Shown: positions 48,844 to 58,507, counted from the stretch's first letter. The stretch is 64,000 nucleotides of DNA from Sinobacterium caligoides (GCF_003752585.1 NZ_RKHR01000006.1:186001-250000), one strand, 5' to 3'. The notes: generated by a model not told the origin, from the sequence alone. Numbers and translations: made by a program.

Positions 48844-49732
48844 TTGCGTCCTTTCCTAATGCCACATACCGCCGCTAACTATGGCTAACATCGTGAATGC
48901 GGCTTTACTGACGATGCTGCTTACGTTGTTATCGCTGGGCTACACCGTTGCTGGTTGTGAGGTCGTCCATGCTTACTGCCGCTAAGCCTTATTGTTCACT
49001 AGTTGAACAATACAGTAGCGCACTAGCAAGCTGATTGGAAGATGCAAGTATCTGAAAGTTGTAAGTATTTACGACAACTAGAGGAAAGTCGATCACTATC
49101 GATCGATAACCACCGCTGTCACCATTAATATTCAAACCACTCAAATTAGAGCCGCTAACCACTCAGTCAAGTCCTACTAAAACCCACCCCTTCTCTTATG
49201 GCTATCAGCGTCCTTTTTCTGCGCCGTTATCTCTCACCCTGGTGGCCTTTCCAAGTTAACGATGAAGCGCGTGTATTTGGCTTTCTGAGTGACCAAGATT
49301 GCCGGCTGTTATCTGACGGTGGCGTCTCCTGTCATCTTGATCAATCAACAAGCCAAAAGAGAATAACAATCCAACATTTATTACCATTGATTATTAGGGG
49401 ATGTATGGCCATTTGCTCAATCTTTACTAAATTGAAAAACGTAGTTTTCGTTCCAAAATATTTTATATTTGCATTGAGTAATATCCAATACGATAAAAAC
49501 AAGGACACATCATGCAAGCCGTAAGCGAAGTAAATAAGGACAAAGATCCAGTCATAATAACTCATTATTTACTGCATATAATGACCGAATGACCTACGAA
49601 CCCACTACCACAATTTTTTTACTTTTGTGTCTAACAGCGTAAACAGAAGATAAATTTTCGCTGAAAGCGACACCGATTTTTATTTATCAATTTCTAATAA
49701 AGCACGCATAATAACTAACCCGGAGGTTAGAT
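48844..49732. other. Long intergenic region before the peroxidase-glycyl radical gene
   Basis: This 889-bp stretch has no convincing large gene. A rightward frame at 49198-49524 (108 codons) lacks a ribosome-binding site and looks like chance. A 34-codon frame at 48881-48985 is listed separately. The last 150 bases are AT-rich and should contain the promoter of the gene at 49733; I see no proper FNR or other operator. Confidence 0.5.
48881..48985 (+). CDS. Possible small hydrophobic peptide or lipoprotein
   Basis: A 34-codon frame begins MANIVNAALLTMLLTLLSLG and continues to TVAGC, a lipobox-like motif, then EVVHAYCR. It has the size and character of entericidin-like peptides. There is no clear ribosome-binding site. 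It may be spurious. Confidence 0.25.
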   Translation: MANIVNAALLTMLLTLLSLGYTVAGCEVVHAYCR

Positions 49733-52700
49733 ATGAATGATCTCGTCCGTGAGAAAGCTGTCGATCAAATACAGCAACCCCAGCCATTAAATTTAGATTT
49801 TAGCCAGCCCGGCATCCCCTATTTTCCCGCCTCTGCGCACTTTGTCACCATCTACCTGAAAGACAAAGACTGCTTTGAAGTTTGGCAAGGGTTGTGTCAA
49901 ACCCTCCAGACGCTCTGCGACTCCGCCACCGCGGAAACTGTCTGTCTGCGCGGCGTCAGCTTCGATTTATGGCTTCAGTGGTGTGACAACCACTCCATGC
50001 CTATACCATCGGGTATCACCTCTACAGACAAGCTCAATCAATCCCCCTTTGCCCACACCGGCGGTGATCTCTGGTTTCATATTAAAGGCGAAAACAATCA
50101 AGCTTGCGAAATAATTCGCGATGAAATTCTGCTGGTATTGGCACCGCTCATCGATCGCCATATTGAAACACCCGCCCATAAACGCCACCAAGGTAAGGTG
50201 ATCGGTGGGCGCTTTCGCGATGCGATGATTAACCCCGTCGATCGTGTCAATTTATCCGAGCGCTCTATTGTCGGTGATGAAGATAGCTTCTACAAAGGCT
50301 CTGCCTATGTGATTCAGCAAAAATTTAAACACAATTGGTCACGCCTGGACGACATGACCATGGTAGAAAAAGAAAACATGATCGGTCGTAATCACAACGA
50401 CGCAGTACTACCCACTCATGATGATCGCAGCCATATTAAATGCGTCAGACAACTGAGCGGCGAGCGGGTGACTCAGCGCATCCTTCGCCAAGCGATCCCC
50501 TATGGTGAAGTGGACAGCGGCAAGGGGCGAGAAGCCGGTATTTACTTTGCTGCCTACACCAATGCGGCAGAAGTCTATGATGAGTTGATCGACAATATCG
50601 TCGGGCCAGAGCCCGGTTTTATCAAAGACAAACTGCTCAACAACACGCACTCAGAATCCGGCAATTTCTGGTTTATTCCACAGGCCGAGTTGGCGGGTTT
50701 AAAGCCGGTTCAACGGGAGCCGGAAACGGTTCCGATCAATGAATATTATCAAGAGCGCAGCCAAAACGGTCTGATGTATTACAACAACCGCGACTTCCTC
50801 AATCAGGCCCAGCGCAATAACGGCAGCGGTGTTGATGCCATCAGTGATCGTATCATGGCGCTGCTGGGCCAAACCTTTAGTCGCTGGAACGATACCTGGT
50901 CGAAAAAATCGCTGATGCCTTCGCTGGGACACCTGCAAGACTATCTGAAAGAAACACGCTGGCAGGCCTACCGTGATTATGGCGACAGTGACTCCGCGGC
51001 GCTGCGCAAAGGCTTGGCCATCAAGATTAGCCTGTCCGATGTGTTGCAGCGCCAAAACTATATCGATAACGCCGGCTTATTCACCATCACAGCTAATGAA
51101 ATTATTGTCGGTAACATGCCGCCGCTCACCCTCGGCAGCGGCTCGCAGGTGATGGAGTACCTCAACCCGCAGGAAAAGATCGAACACTTCTTTGGTATGC
51201 TCAATGAGTACTCTGCCACCGGCCACAATATTCCCAACTACCGAAAGGTACTAAAGCTGGGCGTGCCCGGCCTACTTAAAGAAGCTAACAACGGCTTAGA
51301 AAACGCTCGTGACGACCAGCGCGATTTTTATCAATCCACCGTTTGGGCGCTGGAGGGGCTGCAAAACTTTATTAAAAACTATGCCACCTTAGCATCACAG
51401 TTAGCCGAACAGACAGGCAAAACAGATCGGCAACTGTACGACAACTACCGTCAGATCGCCGAGCGCATGCAGCGTCTGGCCCATGCCAAACCTGAGGGTC
51501 TGCTCGACTGTCTACAGCTGATTTTCATCATTAACTGCTCGCTGCACCAAACCGGTGAGCCGATGTCGATTGGCCGCCTCGACCAATACCTGATAGCGCC
51601 TCTGGAGGCAGACCTAGCCTCCGGAGTATTAACGCAGGCGCAGGCACAGGAGGCGATCGATGCCTTCTGGTTAAAAATGGACGAGACAGTGCTCTATAAC
51701 CGCCAGCATATGCAGGACTACCTGACCTATGGTACCGGGGCGGTGTTCTATTCCGGCGGCAACTTCCCGCAGGGCTCGGCACTCAATCAGTGGGTGCAAC
51801 AGGTGACCGTTGGCGGCTATCTGCCCACGGATGATGAGCAGGGACTAGATGGCTGCAACCTGGTCACGTTAATGTGTCTGCGCGCGGCGCGACGGCTGCC
51901 ACTCAACGCCCCCTGTCTGTCGCTGCGAGTGCACAAAGGCATGGATTCACCATTGCACAAAGAGATTATTGCCGAAGCCTCTAAAGCCATTCTCGCCGGC
52001 GGTGCGCACCCGGTGCTGCTAAACGACGACAAACTCTGTGAAGGCTTGGCCGAGAGCGGTCCTCTCACACGCAGCGACGCCCGCGACTATGTCTGTGATG
52101 GCTGTTACGAGCCTATTATTGGCGGCAAGAGTGAATGGGCCTTCAGTTATGTGCCGATTTTACCCGTCGTTGGCATGGCCATGAACCAAGGGGCTACCAT
52201 TGCCGGTGCCGGCTGGGTACATTTACGCGGCATGAAAACCGGTTGGAACTCACCACCGGCGGAAGACATTCATAGCTTCGATGAGTTTATGACGATCTTC
52301 TACACCCAGTACAAGTGGCTGATCAGCGGTTTCTTTAATACTTTGATGAACAACTATGGCGCGCTCTGGAATGTCTGCCCCAGCCCGCTGTTTTCAGCGA
52401 TGACTGACGGCTGTATGGAGTCCGGCCGAGACATGAGCAATGGCGGCGCTGAGTACCATATCGTCGCACCGATGATGTGTGGCATCACCGATGCCATCAA
52501 CTCACTCTATGTCATTAAGCAGCTGGTATTTAATCCAGACACCGCCGTCACCACCTTGCCGGAGCTGCTGCAAGCCCTTTACAACAACTGGGGCAATACC
52601 ATGCAGGAGCCTTTCCAAAACAGCTTTGCCGGCGAGGCTCGCTCAGAGGATCGAGCGGCTCGTTACAAAGACCTACGCAACCACGCACTGCAAGTCGCCA

Positions 52701-53356
52701 AGTTTGGCGAGGCCACCTCGGAAGAGCTGAAACAGTTTGCCGATGAAGTAGTCGGGCACTGTGTCAGTATCATTCGCGACAGTATTGAAACCCCGCTGCC
52801 ATCGGTGAAAAAAGCCTATGACGCGATCATTGAAAAGTACTCAACACCGGAGCGAAAGTTTGCCTTTACGGTGACGCCCGGTGTGGGCACCTTCGAGGAT
52901 AACGTCGGCCTCGGTTTGACCATGGGCGCCTCGCCCGATGGCCGCTTGATTGGCGACCCGGTCGCCGATGATTTTTGCGCGGCACCCAGCCCGTCGGATC
53001 AACCGCCAAAAACCCAAGCCCACGATATTTTCACCTGCTTAAATGATTGGAATATCGACGCCATTAATATTGGCCTATCCAACGCCGCGCCGGTCGACAT
53101 TAATATTCGCGAAGATTTTGGCACCGAGAATATGGAAGAGGTGATTCGCCAATTTGCCAACAGCCAACTGGGCTCCAACCTGTTGACGGTGACCACCGCC
53201 AACCCGGAGACCTTTGCCCAGGCACAAATTTTCCCAGAGAAATACGACCTGGTTCGCGTCCGTCAAGGTGGCTGGAGTGAGTTTTATATGGCCATGTTCC
53301 CCGATCATCAAAAATATATTTCGCGACGCCCTTACTACTCAGCGAAAAATAAATAA
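49733..53356 (+). CDS. DyP-type peroxidase fused to a glycyl radical enzyme
   Basis: A 1207-residue two-enzyme protein; GGAGG precedes the ATG. Residues about 150-330 match DyP heme peroxidases: GGRFRDAMINP (D163), the proximal-ligand position in SHIKCV (H234) and ILRQAIPYGE (R252), lining up with D143, H215 and R232 of E. coli YfeX. Residues about 350-1207 form a PFL-like enzyme: GVPGLLKEANNGLENARDD, SIGRLDQYLIAPLEADL, the active-site GCYEP (C791, E793) and the radical loop RQGGWSEFYMAMFP (G1180), 28 residues from the end. GCxEP occurs in choline- and diol-type lyases. The substrate is unknown. No radical-SAM activase lies nearby, although known glycyl radical enzymes need one. It heads a cluster with two phosphoesterase-like genes. 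Confidence 0.88.
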   Translation: MNDLVREKAVDQIQQPQPLNLDFSQPGIPYFPASAHFVTIYLKDKDCFEVWQGLCQTLQTLCDSATAETVCLRGVSFDLWLQWCDNHSMPIPSGITSTDKLNQSPFAHTGGDLWFHIKGENNQACEIIRDEILLVLAPLIDRHIETPAHKRHQGKVIGGRFRDAMINPVDRVNLSERSIVGDEDSFYKGSAYVIQQKFKHNWSRLDDMTMVEKENMIGRNHNDAVLPTHDDRSHIKCVRQLSGERVTQRILRQAIPYGEVDSGKGREAGIYFAAYTNAAEVYDELIDNIVGPEPGFIKDKLLNNTHSESGNFWFIPQAELAGLKPVQREPETVPINEYYQERSQNGLMYYNNRDFLNQAQRNNGSGVDAISDRIMALLGQTFSRWNDTWSKKSLMPSLGHLQDYLKETRWQAYRDYGDSDSAALRKGLAIKISLSDVLQRQNYIDNAGLFTITANEIIVGNMPPLTLGSGSQVMEYLNPQEKIEHFFGMLNEYSATGHNIPNYRKVLKLGVPGLLKEANNGLENARDDQRDFYQSTVWALEGLQNFIKNYATLASQLAEQTGKTDRQLYDNYRQIAERMQRLAHAKPEGLLDCLQLIFIINCSLHQTGEPMSIGRLDQYLIAPLEADLASGVLTQAQAQEAIDAFWLKMDETVLYNRQHMQDYLTYGTGAVFYSGGNFPQGSALNQWVQQVTVGGYLPTDDEQGLDGCNLVTLMCLRAARRLPLNAPCLSLRVHKGMDSPLHKEIIAEASKAILAGGAHPVLLNDDKLCEGLAESGPLTRSDARDYVCDGCYEPIIGGKSEWAFSYVPILPVVGMAMNQGATIAGAGWVHLRGMKTGWNSPPAEDIHSFDEFMTIFYTQYKWLISGFFNTLMNNYGALWNVCPSPLFSAMTDGCMESGRDMSNGGAEYHIVAPMMCGITDAINSLYVIKQLVFNPDTAVTTLPELLQALYNNWGNTMQEPFQNSFAGEARSEDRAARYKDLRNHALQVAKFGEATSEELKQFADEVVGHCVSIIRDSIETPLPSVKKAYDAIIEKYSTPERKFAFTVTPGVGTFEDNVGLGLTMGASPDGRLIGDPVADDFCAAPSPSDQPPKTQAHDIFTCLNDWNIDAINIGLSNAAPVDINIREDFGTENMEEVIRQFANSQLGSNLLTVTTANPETFAQAQIFPEKYDLVRVRQGGWSEFYMAMFPDHQKYISRRPYYSAKNK

Positions 53357-53414
53357 CTGACATGTTTGCCTGGCGCTAGCCAACACTAGCGCCAATGTTT
53401 CTCTGGAGAAAATC

Positions 53415-54380
53415 ATGAATAACTGGAAATCCTATTGCATTACAAGTTTGCTGAGCCTGATATCGATACTGCTATCCAGCAATAATTACGCTCATGCTGA
53501 CCTCAAATCAGCGCAAAGCTTCGAGGTCATCAAAACACTGGTCGAGGGTTTTGATAATAAAGGCATAGAACAAACCCTGATTGTGATGGATGACGATGAC
53601 ACCCTGACCATGATGCAATGTAACGATCAAAATTCACCCTCGAAATGCCAGTACTTGGGTGGCCCGGCCTGGTACAGCTGGCAGTCGGAATTAATTAGCA
53701 ATAATTCTTCATCAAATTTTCGCGTGGCGGAAAAAAATAAGGAACTGCTACAGATTTCTGCACTGCTGTTGTCGATCAACAATATGCCCTACACCGACCC
53801 AATCATCCCCGGTGTTCTGCGTGAACTAACCGACAAAGGCTCGAAAGTATTGGTGTTAACCGCCCGCGGCGTCAGCAATCTTTCAGCCTCAGAAAATCAA
53901 TTCGACAATCTCTATTTGACAGAGGATAAACAGCAATCTTTTCTCAGCTTTCTCAATAGTCATGCCCTGCTCGGTACCAACAGCGGCATCAGCAGCATTG
54001 CCGGCCCCATCAAGCCCGCGAGCTGTAATGCCGAGCGGCGCATCGCCTATCAACAGGGGGTGATGTATGTGGCTGGGCAAAATAAAGGGGTAATGTTGGA
54101 ATGTCTGCTGGCGCGCACCGACGCCAAAGCCATTAAAAATATCGTCTTTATCGATGACACACTGCAAAACGTCAAGAACGTCTACAACGCCTTTAAAGAC
54201 AACGAAAAATATACCGTTTACGCCTATCACTATACCAAACTTCAAGCGCACAAGGAGGCTTTAACCCAACACAAAGGCAAGCAAAATAAAAACCCCTATC
54301 AAGTTTCAGCCAACCAACGCTGGTTAAAAATCAGCGAAGTATTAAAAGCAACCCTGAAGCAACCAACCGCCATCCACTAA
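53415..54380 (+). CDS. Exported DUF2608/HAD-like phosphatase
   Basis: A 321-residue protein with a signal peptide (hydrophobic residues 8-24, cut near YAHA). HAD motifs are in order: the Asp-rich nucleophile motif IVMDDDDTLTMM near residue 57, the Thr motif KVLVLTARG near 150, and the acidic motif IVFIDDTLQNVKNV near 247. This pattern fits the DUF2608 group of secreted HAD-like proteins. GGAG lies six bases before the ATG. It follows the peroxidase-glycyl radical gene by 58 bases and precedes the phosphoesterase gene. The substrate is unknown. Confidence 0.78.
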   Translation: MNNWKSYCITSLLSLISILLSSNNYAHADLKSAQSFEVIKTLVEGFDNKGIEQTLIVMDDDDTLTMMQCNDQNSPSKCQYLGGPAWYSWQSELISNNSSSNFRVAEKNKELLQISALLLSINNMPYTDPIIPGVLRELTDKGSKVLVLTARGVSNLSASENQFDNLYLTEDKQQSFLSFLNSHALLGTNSGISSIAGPIKPASCNAERRIAYQQGVMYVAGQNKGVMLECLLARTDAKAIKNIVFIDDTLQNVKNVYNAFKDNEKYTVYAYHYTKLQAHKEALTQHKGKQNKNPYQVSANQRWLKISEVLKATLKQPTAIH

Positions 54381-54394
54381 GCGAAGCTATCACT

Positions 54395-55834
54395 ATGACG
54401 ACATCCAATAAATTAAATAATATTGAGCACTTTGTGGTGCTGATGCTGGAAAATCGCTCCTTCGATCATATGCTCGGTTACCTGTATACCGAGCAGGGCA
54501 ATGTCTCACCTCTGGGGCATGCCTTCGAGGGCTTAACCGGCAACGAAAGCAACCCCGATGAACACGGTAACGCTGTCCCTGTTTACAAGATTAGCGAAGC
54601 TGACGAACACCCTTATTTTATGCCCGGAAGTGACCCTGGCGAAGGCTATTTCGCCACCAACAGCCAACTGTTTTCCGACCATCAGGTAGCGTCGCCGGCA
54701 CCCTCAGCAACCAACCAAGGCTTTGTCACAGACTACGCCTACACGCTGGGCTGGGAGGGTAAAAGCAAAGGCTGGAACGTGATGCCGGGAACCACGCCAT
54801 CGAGCATTATGGGAATGTACACACCGGCCATGTTGCCCATTTTATCCGGCTTAGCAAAAGGCTACGCGGTATGCGATCACTGGTACTGCTCCGTGCCCAC
54901 CGAGACGCTGCCCAACCGCGCCTTCGCAACCATGGCCACCTCCCAGGGCCGCATGAATGACAAAGACAAGCAATATACCGCACCGACCATCTTTAATGCA
55001 CTGGCCAACAACGGCCAAAGCTGGGCCATCTATGGCTACGACGCGCCGCCGTTAAGCCGTGCCTCCTATACCGATATCACCGATGCCGACAACGCACACT
55101 TCGGAGAATTTAAAGATTTTCAACAGGCTGCCCAAAGCAACCAGCTCGCCAACTATACCTTCCTTGAACCGCAGTGGGGCAAAGGCGGCAACAGCCAGCA
55201 CCCCAACTATGATGTCGCTAAGGGCGAAGCCTTTATTCAACAAGTCTACGACACCTTGAAAAACTCAGCGGCTTGGGAGAAAACCCTGCTGATAATTACC
55301 TACGATGAACATGGCGGCTGCTATGACCATGTGCCACCACCGGCGAATGCCGTCGCGCCGGACAGCTGTACCGGTATGTACGGTTTTGATTTCACCCGCT
55401 TTGGTCCAAGGGTACCGACGGTACTAGTATCCCCTTTAATTGCAGCCGGTACCGTTTACCGCGCCGAAGAAGGTGGCACACCGTTAGATCACACCGCCAT
55501 TTTAAAAACCCTGCAAACACGCTTCGACCTTGCGCCCTTGACCAAACGCGATGCCGCCGCGCCCGACATTGCCAGCGTATTAACCCTCGACACAGCGCGC
55601 ACCGATGATCCGCTGGCCGGGGTAAAAGCGCCGCAGAGCAAACAATCCTTCGCTGTTGATGACAGCGCAGATCACCTACAACAGCTCTATGTCCAATCCA
55701 TGGAGTCGCTACCGATGGAAGAGCTACACCGTGAATCATACCCCGATGCGCTGCGTCACTATAAAAGTAGCGACCAAGCAATCGCCTATGGCCGACGCCG
55801 CTACGAGGATTACAGTAAATACAAAAAGCGTTAG
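54395..55834 (+). CDS. Phospholipase C-like phosphoesterase (PF04185-type)
   Basis: A 479-residue hydrolase. The metal-binding start HFVVLMLENRSFDHMLG is near residue 12, the nucleophile region CDHWYCSVPTETLPNRAF is near 163, and the second metal motif IITYDEHGGCYDHVPPP is near 300, followed by FGPRVPTVLVSP. These are hallmarks of the bacterial phospholipase C/acid phosphatase A family. No signal peptide is evident, which is unusual for this family. The C-terminal domain of the long phosphocholine-specific enzymes is absent. It is 14 bases after the HAD-like gene, so the two are probably co-transcribed. Confidence 0.85.
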   Translation: MTTSNKLNNIEHFVVLMLENRSFDHMLGYLYTEQGNVSPLGHAFEGLTGNESNPDEHGNAVPVYKISEADEHPYFMPGSDPGEGYFATNSQLFSDHQVASPAPSATNQGFVTDYAYTLGWEGKSKGWNVMPGTTPSSIMGMYTPAMLPILSGLAKGYAVCDHWYCSVPTETLPNRAFATMATSQGRMNDKDKQYTAPTIFNALANNGQSWAIYGYDAPPLSRASYTDITDADNAHFGEFKDFQQAAQSNQLANYTFLEPQWGKGGNSQHPNYDVAKGEAFIQQVYDTLKNSAAWEKTLLIITYDEHGGCYDHVPPPANAVAPDSCTGMYGFDFTRFGPRVPTVLVSPLIAAGTVYRAEEGGTPLDHTAILKTLQTRFDLAPLTKRDAAAPDIASVLTLDTARTDDPLAGVKAPQSKQSFAVDDSADHLQQLYVQSMESLPMEELHRESYPDALRHYKSSDQAIAYGRRRYEDYSKYKKR

Positions 55835-55950
55835 AAGCGTTAAAAGCGCTTAATACAAGACGAAAGTGGCACCTTGGTATGATGACGATCGACAGACTAA
55901 GGTGTCATGGTTAACCCTTGTTATATCCGCTTTAAGTTAGGCCTACTTCC

Positions 55951-56565
55951 TTAACCATTATATAGATACACGACTGTTTTTTTACTTGGGCTTACGATGA
56001 TTAAGCCTATACGACCGAATGAATAGAAATTACCTGATTCATTCACCATCTGATTAGCTAGCTCAACCATTTCACTATCGATATCAATACAAAAACCATA
56101 GGCACAAACATAATCGTAAATATCTAATATTTCTGTCTCTTTACTTCTTTTCCAATATCTCGTTGACTTAACAGGTGTTACATTCCACTCTGTAAACGAG
56201 CGTGTCATTCGTCTTTGCGAGCGATCAACGGCCATATTCTGAAAAAAACTTATTCCTTTCGCTTTAATTTCTGAAACCACTGATGGCGTTAACTGAAACA
56301 CTCTGATTCCCGCCTCATTACCGCCAGGGCCGAACCCCCAAGATTCCTCATTATTATAAAGGACCTCATCAACCTTTAAAGCAGATGGGATAGAGCCGAC
56401 AATAACGTTTTTCTCCGTGATTTTTAATGTCATCAAAGATGTGGCAATGAGAATAAAAATTATTAAAAAGAAATACTTTTTAGGTAAGGTTTTGTATGCA
56501 TAGAATACTATCAATGATGTGAGGAATATTAAAAATACTATTGCAATTAAAAGATAATAAACCAT
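55951..56565 (-). CDS. Membrane-anchored hypothetical protein
   Basis: A 204-residue protein with two N-terminal hydrophobic segments (residues 3-24 and 32-50) and a C-terminal domain with two close cysteines (VCAYGFCIDID). I do not recognise the family. GGAGG lies before the ATG. The gene is AT-rich compared with the core genes on either side of the region and lies leftward with two other unrecognised genes. Confidence 0.6.
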   Translation of the reverse strand: MVYYLLIAIVFLIFLTSLIVFYAYKTLPKKYFFLIIFILIATSLMTLKITEKNVIVGSIPSALKVDEVLYNNEESWGFGPGGNEAGIRVFQLTPSVVSEIKAKGISFFQNMAVDRSQRRMTRSFTEWNVTPVKSTRYWKRSKETEILDIYDYVCAYGFCIDIDSEMVELANQMVNESGNFYSFGRIGLIIVSPSKKTVVYLYNG

Positions 56566-56655
56566 AGTCTCGCCTCCCTAATCGTCTAAACGTGACGTAA
56601 GAGCTTAAACAGGGTGGACTGATAATTAACACACCCTAGAAACATTGAAAACCAG

Positions 56656-56967
56656 CTAATTACTCCTTAAAAAAACCTCCAAAAAAATACTAATCAACAT
56701 AACAATACCACCTGCAACATTAAGAACAATCAGAATATTTAAACGACTATCTGACAACTTCAAAAATCTAAGGCTGAACACAAAACAAAGATACCGATAA
56801 ATAACTACCAGCAGATGATCTAGCCTCAAACCAAAAAATGTCAATTTTGGCCAACTAGATACGGCGTCGCTATGGAGCTTAATCAACCTAACATAAATAA
56901 CAAAACATAAAACATTCCAAACGAACATACTAACAATAAAAACTAACGTATTAATATCCAAGATCAT
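56656..56967 (-). CDS. Small hydrophobic hypothetical protein
   Basis: A 103-residue protein with about three membrane segments (residues 5-25, 50-67 and 78-98). The upstream GAGGA touches the ATG and is too close to be a good ribosome-binding site, so the start is uncertain. The family is not recognised. It belongs to the AT-rich leftward trio. Confidence 0.5.
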   Translation of the reverse strand: MILDINTLVFIVSMFVWNVLCFVIYVRLIKLHSDAVSSWPKLTFFGLRLDHLLVVIYRYLCFVFSLRFLKLSDSRLNILIVLNVAGGIVMLISIFLEVFLRSN

Positions 56968-57137
56968 TCCTCATACTCGTTAGGATGACACTCACATGGC
57001 CCGTCAATTGTCACTTCATTTCTTCCGTATCAATAACGCCTAGCTTGCCAACAAACTGATCAAATCGGTCAACATTCTTGTCCAAGCCATCCAGCCAATT
57101 TAAGTGATTTTGTGGTAGTCAGTCCGATACATCGCTA

Positions 57138-57800
57138 TCAGTCAATGGCTGTATTGAGCCGTTCACAGGTATTAAGGTGGGTGGCCGCCCCATTGACCTC
57201 AATCTCTTTGAGCTGCCGAATAGTTTCTTCTAGCGCCATAGAGACGCTGGCATCTGGCTCTCTTGTTAACGCCTCATTCAGTTCATCAACATAATCAGTA
57301 CTATCAAACATAGTCAGTCGAGTAGCCGTTAGATATCTGATACGTATATTCGGCGAGAGCAACCCATTTAATACAATATCAACACACTCTTCACAGTCTT
57401 TTGTTGTATTTAAAATAACGGAAGCAATATGTATTTTAATAGCCTCAGAACAGCGAGATTCTCGACAATTCTCTAAAGCAATTTTGTAACCCTCTATTTC
57501 ATTATTTGTATAACCATATGTATTAACAAAAGCGACATGTTCAGCAACGGCCAAATCAGTCAAACCCAGCATACACCCTAAAACCACCAACTGACCAGAG
57601 GAAGCATATTCCAAGCAATCTACATTACTCTCTAATAGGCCACTATCAACCACATCACTTTCATTAACTTTTATTGCCCTGCCCTCAACACCTCTTTCTA
57701 CCCTGAAAGGACTGTTACCAGTTAAAAACGCATAAAATATAACAAGAATAAAAAAATAAAATATAAAACGAAAAAAACCAACTCTTACTTTTACCTTCAT
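57138..57800 (-). CDS. Hypothetical protein with an N-terminal anchor and helical-repeat-like domain
   Basis: A 220-residue protein. The ATG at 57800 is chosen because GAGG lies eight bases upstream. One membrane helix (residues about 8-26) is followed by a helical region with HEAT-like spacing, for example GLLSPNIRIRYLTATRLTMF near 150. Cysteines occur in close pairs (NCRESRC, DCEEC), suggesting an extracytoplasmic domain. The family is not recognised. Confidence 0.58.
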   Translation of the reverse strand: MKVKVRVGFFRFIFYFFILVIFYAFLTGNSPFRVERGVEGRAIKVNESDVVDSGLLESNVDCLEYASSGQLVVLGCMLGLTDLAVAEHVAFVNTYGYTNNEIEGYKIALENCRESRCSEAIKIHIASVILNTTKDCEECVDIVLNGLLSPNIRIRYLTATRLTMFDSTDYVDELNEALTREPDASVSMALEETIRQLKEIEVNGAATHLNTCERLNTAID

Positions 57801-58507
57801 ACTGCTTACCTCACAGTCCAATGATTTTTATTTTTTCATAACCAGGTTCACCAGACCCAACCCGATAGTTAACCCGCATTCATTTTTGAGCTTAGTACTC
57901 ACCCGTACAACAAATAGTCATTACCGTGAATCTCCGGTTAATTTATTTTTAAAAAATTAAAAATGAAACATTCAAATGTTGCCAGTAATTTTCCTAAGTC
58001 TATTGATATAATTGTCAGTTTACTTGCAAGCATATAGATGAGATCGCAGCAAACCTTAACCAAAAACCAGCATATTCTGGCCTATTATTTTCCACTAGAA
58101 CGCCCTCATTCCTGTCAGCGTATGTCACCGCAACCTGCGCTACACCACCGTGGAGTTGTCACACTGAGATTCATTATTTTTTTAGTGGCGAATAAACTAA
58201 ACGATTTACATTAACTTATCTAGCTTGATTGCAGCGCTTCTGACCATCACAGGCCAGCTTTAGCTGTTTTGGCTAGCAGCAGCGTACCGATGTATCTGTT
58301 TACTGTTGGCTCAGATCTAACGCCTTAATTATGGTTATAGTGCTGCATTCAGTGTCGGGGGGCTGTTATTTTTTATTAGGCTGACAGTTGTGATAAGGGC
58401 TCGATGGATTACGGTTTAACGCTAGATTTAGAAAGCCTGCATATGCGCGCAGCACCAGCTTCGCGTACAATGCCGGCCAAACAATGGCCGCAGGCGGAGT
58501 GAGATCG
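57801..58507. other. Intergenic region after the AT-rich trio
   Basis: About 700 bp of mostly AT-rich sequence. The longest rightward frame, beginning at 58038 with MRSQQTLTKNQ (58 codons), has no ribosome-binding site and looks accidental. I see no RNA gene, repeat or operator. Confidence 0.45.

Noticed and set aside
49337-49348. FNR-type operator TTGATCAATCAA upstream of the glycyl radical gene
   Set aside because: The half-sites are separated by two bases where FNR needs four, and the site lies nearly 400 bases before the gene.
49198-49524. A 108-codon rightward gene
   Set aside because: No ribosome-binding site, no family resemblance, and an unnatural residue mix; it looks like a chance open frame in non-coding DNA.
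55838-55858. Terminator hairpin after the phosphoesterase gene
   Set aside because: AAGCG/CGCTT gives only a five-pair stem and no T run follows.
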